From assembly GCF_051020765.1 (NCBI RefSeq), contig NC_134943.1, positions 6,882,001-6,946,000 of the forward strand: 64,000 bases of DNA, given 5' to 3'. The translations under genes and the position numbers were made by a program. The notes below the pieces were generated by a model, which made no database searches, had not been told where the DNA came from, and was given only the letters and a program-made list of their open reading frames with translations. This DNA is from Lasioglossum baleicum (Eukaryota; Arthropoda; Insecta; Hymenoptera; Halictidae). This document shows positions 60,561-64,000 of this stretch, piece by piece (the stretch's first letter is position 1; every line of letters begins with the position of its first letter).

Positions 60561-60644
60561 TTTGAATGCGGTTGCACTTGTCGCTTCAACTTTGTCTTTG
60601 ATGCTTCAACTGCGTCTTTAAGGCCTAACCTATGTGCAACTGAC

Positions 60645-60651
60645 TCTTATA
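60645..60651 (-). promoter_or_regulatory. TATA-like box of TIL gene A
   Basis: TATAAGA on the minus strand, about 85 bases upstream of the gene A start codon. A second, weaker candidate (CATAAAAG) lies at 60660-60667. Confidence 0.4.
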
Positions 60652-60888
60652 GGCTCCGTCTTTTATGCTAATTTAAACGACACGTACGTTCCCAGCGCCA
60701 ATTTATCACAAAACAATGCAAATAGAACTTCCGCTTAATAATTTACATATTTTATCGGCAGGCCATCAATTTGCCAACATTATGGCCAACTAGTTTACCG
60801 TCGATTCCCCAGTAATTGAATTACCAGCATATGCAAGGATTACAAATTTATTGTCCTTTACAGAAATATATTGTTTCTACATCGCAAG

Positions 60889-60894
60889 TTTATT
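60889..60894 (-). terminator. Poly(A) signal of TIL gene B
   Basis: AATAAA on the minus strand, about 32 bases after the stop codon of gene B. Confidence 0.6.
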
Positions 60895-60925
60895 GTATAT
60901 CATAGCCTGTCAGGATTTTTGATGA

Positions 60926-62814
60926 TCAGCATTTTTCGCATTTGCCAAAAACGTTTATTCCGTATCCCTTCTTGCAGCCGCAGGCTCCCCTCGACTCGTA
61001 TGGATGGCAAACCTGAATCAAGTTGAATCATCAAATTATTAGATGTATAAACTAATTCGCACACTCTCTGCGACTCAGTAAAATAAATCTCCGTACACCC
61101 TTTAAAACAGAATAACTTTTTTATAATTATACCAAATGACCTGATGTTTTGTAATTAGAAGCAATTAGAAGCATTGGTTTATTGAATGATGTGCAAAAAA
61201 TATTTTATAAAAATTACAATTTACAAGGTTATATGCAAAAATAGAAAAAGCACTATTTGAAACTTTTTTATTTGGGCCCTTAATAAAAATTTAAAATACA
61301 TGTTTTGTAGATCTATAGTAGTTAAACACCTGCTAAAAATTTCATCGAAATCGATTGACATACACACGAGCTACAAGCGTTTAAAAATGGTGAAACTTTT
61401 ACATAATTAGTTTCTGCTTAAAATCCACAGAATCGTACATCTTTCGACGGCGTGTCGTTTTTTCCTGCGTCAACCAATTTCGATGAAATTTTCAGCATGT
61501 GTATAACTAACATAGATCTACAAAACATGTTTTAAATTTTCATTGGGGACCCAAATAAAATAGTTTTAAAAATGCTGTTTTATTTTTGCATGTAACCTGA
61601 TCAATTGTAATTTTTGGACAATCTCTTTTGCACATACAAAATAATCAGATCGTTTGGTACAATAATAAAAAGTTATTCTGTTTTAAAGGCTGTACGTAGA
61701 CTTATTTTATTGAGTGTAGCTTCATAAATTTGTGTTTATTTGCAAAATCTGCCAAATTAACACCGCCATTCGAAGAAATTGTAATTTATAAAAATTCAGC
61801 ATTATGGCACAATCGCTAGATGGCCCTACTTTTGCTTTTTCAAGGCGTAATTTGCATTATTCGGCAAACTGTAGCGGAGCGGAGCCGCGAGAAGTAATGT
61901 GACAGGCGGCAGTGCTGCCGCCTATCTTTGCTGTCACCTATTGTGCCACATGCTATCGAATAATGCAAATTACACCTTGAAAACGCAAAAGTAGGCCACC
62001 TTGGGTATCGTCCCCGCAAGTGGCGCATCCAGGATGTAATCTGAGGGGGGGGGGGGGTGAGAAGAACCCAGCCCTAGGTTTTACGTGATGACCTTTTTTG
62101 TAACCAAAATATCTGTCAACGGTACCAGGGCTATTCTGCGATTTTAATTTTGGAAGCTAAACATATTTTTTCTTGGGGGGGGGGGGACTTGGTCACCGCT
62201 AGATTCAACTTTTATCAGATCAAGCACATTATTTCTCAGTTGTCGAGTGAAATAGCATAAAATTAATGACGAATTGATACAGGTTGCAGAAACGTGTAGG
62301 AATAGTGATCATTAGACTGATTCTTATGCAAAATTTTCTTCACCAAGTGACTCACAAATAAATTCTTCCAACTAGAACTCATCTACACCTGCAATCGAAC
62401 GAAAGCACTCACGTTGTAATTCAACATTTGTTTCTTCCTTTAATAAGTTCAATGAGTCGACGATCCATATTAGTTCTGTTCCTTTCGTCTAATCATTTTA
62501 CTATTTCACATTTCATTTACTTTGCATTGAAAGAAATACAATTAGTTGCAAGCGACACTTACGGGTCGGCAAACTGGATAATGTCCCAGTTTCTGCATCG
62601 AACAAGGTAATTCGCACGCGATTCCACATGGCATCCAAACTCCATTATCTCCACAGTCAGGCGGTATTTTCGTCGTGATGCTGGCGCCTTCGATCCAGAA
62701 AACGAAAGTTTGCGATAAGAAAATTCGGAGAAATTCATTGAAAACGGTACAATAATGGCATTTACATTCAGCGTGCACTGTCAGCAACACTAGCAGCAAG
62801 ACGTATCGAATCAT
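60926..62814 (-). CDS. TIL-type protease inhibitor B (three exons)
   Basis: A paralogue of genes A and C. The coding exons are 62814-62766, 62687-62563 and 61012-60926, all GT-AG, for 86 residues. Signal peptide: MIRYVLLLVLLTVHA. The TIL core reads DCGDNGVWMPCGIACELPC, then VC, VC, GACGC, GKC and EKC, ten cysteines. An eleventh cysteine is created at the exon 1/2 junction near the signal cleavage site, which is unusual and might mean the true acceptor is elsewhere. Introns are phase 1 then phase 0, as in A and C. The reactive loop is the family-typical three residues (CRPVC), but by position P1 would be Pro, a poor P1 for trypsin- or chymotrypsin-like enzymes. The target is therefore unclear, or the protein has lost inhibition. 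The protein ends on Cys10. Intron 2 (1550 bp) contains two DNA elements. Confidence 0.83.
61071..61718. mobile_element. Fold-back Tc1/mariner-type MITE, copy 2
   Basis: It matches 6605-7246 along its whole length (shared TCTCCGTACACCCTTTAAAA, GAAGCATTGGTTTA and ATTTCATCGAAATCGATTGA). The right end TGAGTGTA is intact, while the left end is worn to CGACTCA. The arms are inverted repeats and there is no transposase. It lies in intron 2 of inhibitor gene B. Confidence 0.8.
61818..62002. mobile_element. Hairpin MITE, about 185 bp
   Basis: CCTACTTTTGCTTTTTCAAG and GCGTAATTTGCATTATTCG on the left are mirrored by CGAATAATGCAAATTACACC and TTGAAAACGCAAAAGTAGG on the right: about 39 bp of near-perfect inverted repeat. 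A second nested inverted repeat (GGCGGCAGTGCTGCCGCC) is in the middle. The target duplication is unclear. It lies in intron 2 of gene B. Confidence 0.75.
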
Positions 62815-63387
62815 CTTCGACCAATGAGGCTATCAAACACTCACTACCAAACACTGTGGCTTCAGCTCAGTCTTTGATGCCACGCTCGAAGCCAACCATG
62901 TTTTTGTACCCCTACTTCTCATTCCATTAAATCCTTGAGGCGTCAGGAAAATTAAATATTAAATTATATATCTAAACTTGTCTTGGCTTTCGTCCTTGCA
63001 GATAATGCTATCTCTAGAATATACTCCCGTATGTGTATCAGAATTGAAGATTTATGAATCTATGCAAATAGCTTTTATTTCGAAATGCATGTTTAATGCA
63101 AATTATATACTAAGTTGGAGGACATTCTTGGTCGCATCTATTGTATAGAAATTGTTGCGTCTATAGAGGATTCACTGTACTTCTAATACAGACTACATTG
63201 TTTATTATCTAAACAGACGGTCATTTTCTTCTTTGATATTTTTTAAAATATTCCTTCGCAGTTTTGCAATTCAACAAAGTCTATACAGCTGATTGACAAG
63301 TAGCATATCAACAAATGCAGTTCTAAAGTGTTGTATTGGAGGGGTGGGTAAAGGAACGTAGTCGAAGATGAATGCTCAAATTATATT

Positions 63388-63393
63388 TTTATT
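63388..63393 (-). terminator. Poly(A) signal of TIL gene C
   Basis: AATAAA on the minus strand, about 20 bases after the stop codon of gene C. Confidence 0.65.
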
Positions 63394-63412
63394 GCCTCGA
63401 ATAAATTATTTC

Positions 63413-63836
63413 TCAAACATGACAATCTTTCTCCAGGATGCATTTGCGACTTCCCACGGAGTCCCTCACGTATCCTGAATTGCATCTGCAGCCGGCGGTG
63501 AATTTCGTGCACTCCTGGAACAAAGCCAAGAATTAAAGATTCGATTACAAAAATTGTCAATCGGGTGCGAATTTGATTAAATACTCACGATACGTGGGCA
63601 CAACCGTACGTTCGGGTGTGGTATATCGCAGGTCGGTGCGCATAATTCACCACATAAATTCCATTCCGCGTTCTCTGGACATTCAGGCCCCACTACCTCA
63701 GCAGCTTGGATAATCGAGGAAAGAAAATTGAATTTTTTCGGCGAGACAGGCTAAATCGTTTCGAATAACTTTTGAGGTACTTACATGCAACGTAGAGTGC
63801 AGCCAGGAGCAGTAATATCTCGAATTTCCCCTGCAT
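63413..63836 (-). CDS. TIL-type protease inhibitor C (three exons)
   Basis: The most compact and clearest member of the cluster. The coding exons are 63836-63785, 63704-63589 and 63514-63413, all GT-AG, for 89 residues. Signal peptide: MQGKFEILLLLAALYVA. The mature start is near SAEVVGPE. The TIL core reads ECPENAEWNLCGELCAPTC, then LC, EC, AGCRC, RKC and KDC, ten cysteines, close in layout to the honeybee inhibitor AMCI. The typical GCRCNSGYVRD segment is present. Introns are phase 1 and phase 0, and intron 2 is only 74 bp. The reactive loop is CPRIEC, so P1 is predicted Arg: a trypsin-like or clip-domain protease target, by family analogy. A TATA box and an AATAAA signal frame the gene. It lies 599 bp upstream (in transcription order) of gene B. 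Confidence 0.93.
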
Positions 63837-63909
63837 TTTGAACTTCGTGGATTATTTCGCCTAGCATCAGCTGACACTTCGACTCTACCTGCGTGTCTAA
63901 ACGTCCGGA

Positions 63910-63917
63910 TATTTATA
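63910..63917 (-). promoter_or_regulatory. TATA box of TIL gene C
   Basis: TATAAATA on the minus strand, about 75-80 bases upstream of the start codon. This leaves room for a 5' leader of about 45 bases. Confidence 0.6.
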
Positions 63918-64000
63918 CTCCACGTTTTGTGCGATAAACTATTTCACTGTGTTTGTCTCGTCTTAGCTGATAACGCTATCTTCTGAAGAAGTATAATAAC

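Noticed and set aside
1..64000. CRISPR arrays, rRNA genes, phage or bacterial operons
   Set aside because: No regularly spaced identical repeats with unique spacers, no rRNA-like blocks and no prokaryotic gene organisation were seen. The 40-bp array at 55335 has diverged contiguous units without spacers.

Overview
The window looks like nuclear DNA of an insect, most likely a hymenopteran and plausibly a bee. The three genes that can be read in full are small, secreted, ten-cysteine TIL-type (Ascaris/AMCI-like) protease inhibitors with GT-AG introns. The rest is rich in CT/GA microsatellites and in short DNA transposons (Tc1/mariner, hAT-like and piggyBac-like MITEs). There are no operons, ribosome binding sites or bacterial genes. 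The species call is inference.

Layout. 1-11446 is gene-poor DNA with microsatellites, a fold-back element (6605-7246), an abutting hAT-like MITE (7250-7821) and an old repeat with a duplicated flank (8996-9271). A hAT-like MITE with a perfect 8-bp target duplication (11447-11845) lies 57 bp upstream of the only convincing internal coding exon of the left part (11903-11999, plus strand). Its parent gene I do not recognise. From 12000 to about 59180 I find no gene I can support. That stretch holds microsatellites, old degenerate tandem duplications (15.4, 24.4, 28.5, 41.9, 44.3, 50.4 and 55.3 kb), a piggyBac-like MITE (27982-28123), two more hAT-like MITEs (42153-42300 and 57089-57289), a single mariner-like terminus (26.65 kb) and an internally deleted Tc1-like element (46438-47592). 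It may be one or more large introns, or intergenic DNA.

The right end, 59.2-64 kb, is a compact minus-strand cluster of three paralogous TIL inhibitor genes, called A, B and C here. All have the same three-exon plan: exon 1 is the signal peptide, exon 2 carries cysteines 1-5 and exon 3 carries cysteines 6-10. The second intron (phase 0) falls inside the protease-binding loop between Cys5 and Cys6. The three predicted reactive-site residues differ (Tyr, Pro, Arg), so the cluster probably encodes inhibitors with different protease targets. Intron 2 is 74 bp in C but has been enlarged by transposons in A and B.

How the genes work together: the three inhibitors are expected to be secreted and to act outside the cell on serine proteases, for example in haemolymph, gut or venom. 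That is family knowledge plus inference; nothing in the sequence fixes the tissue.
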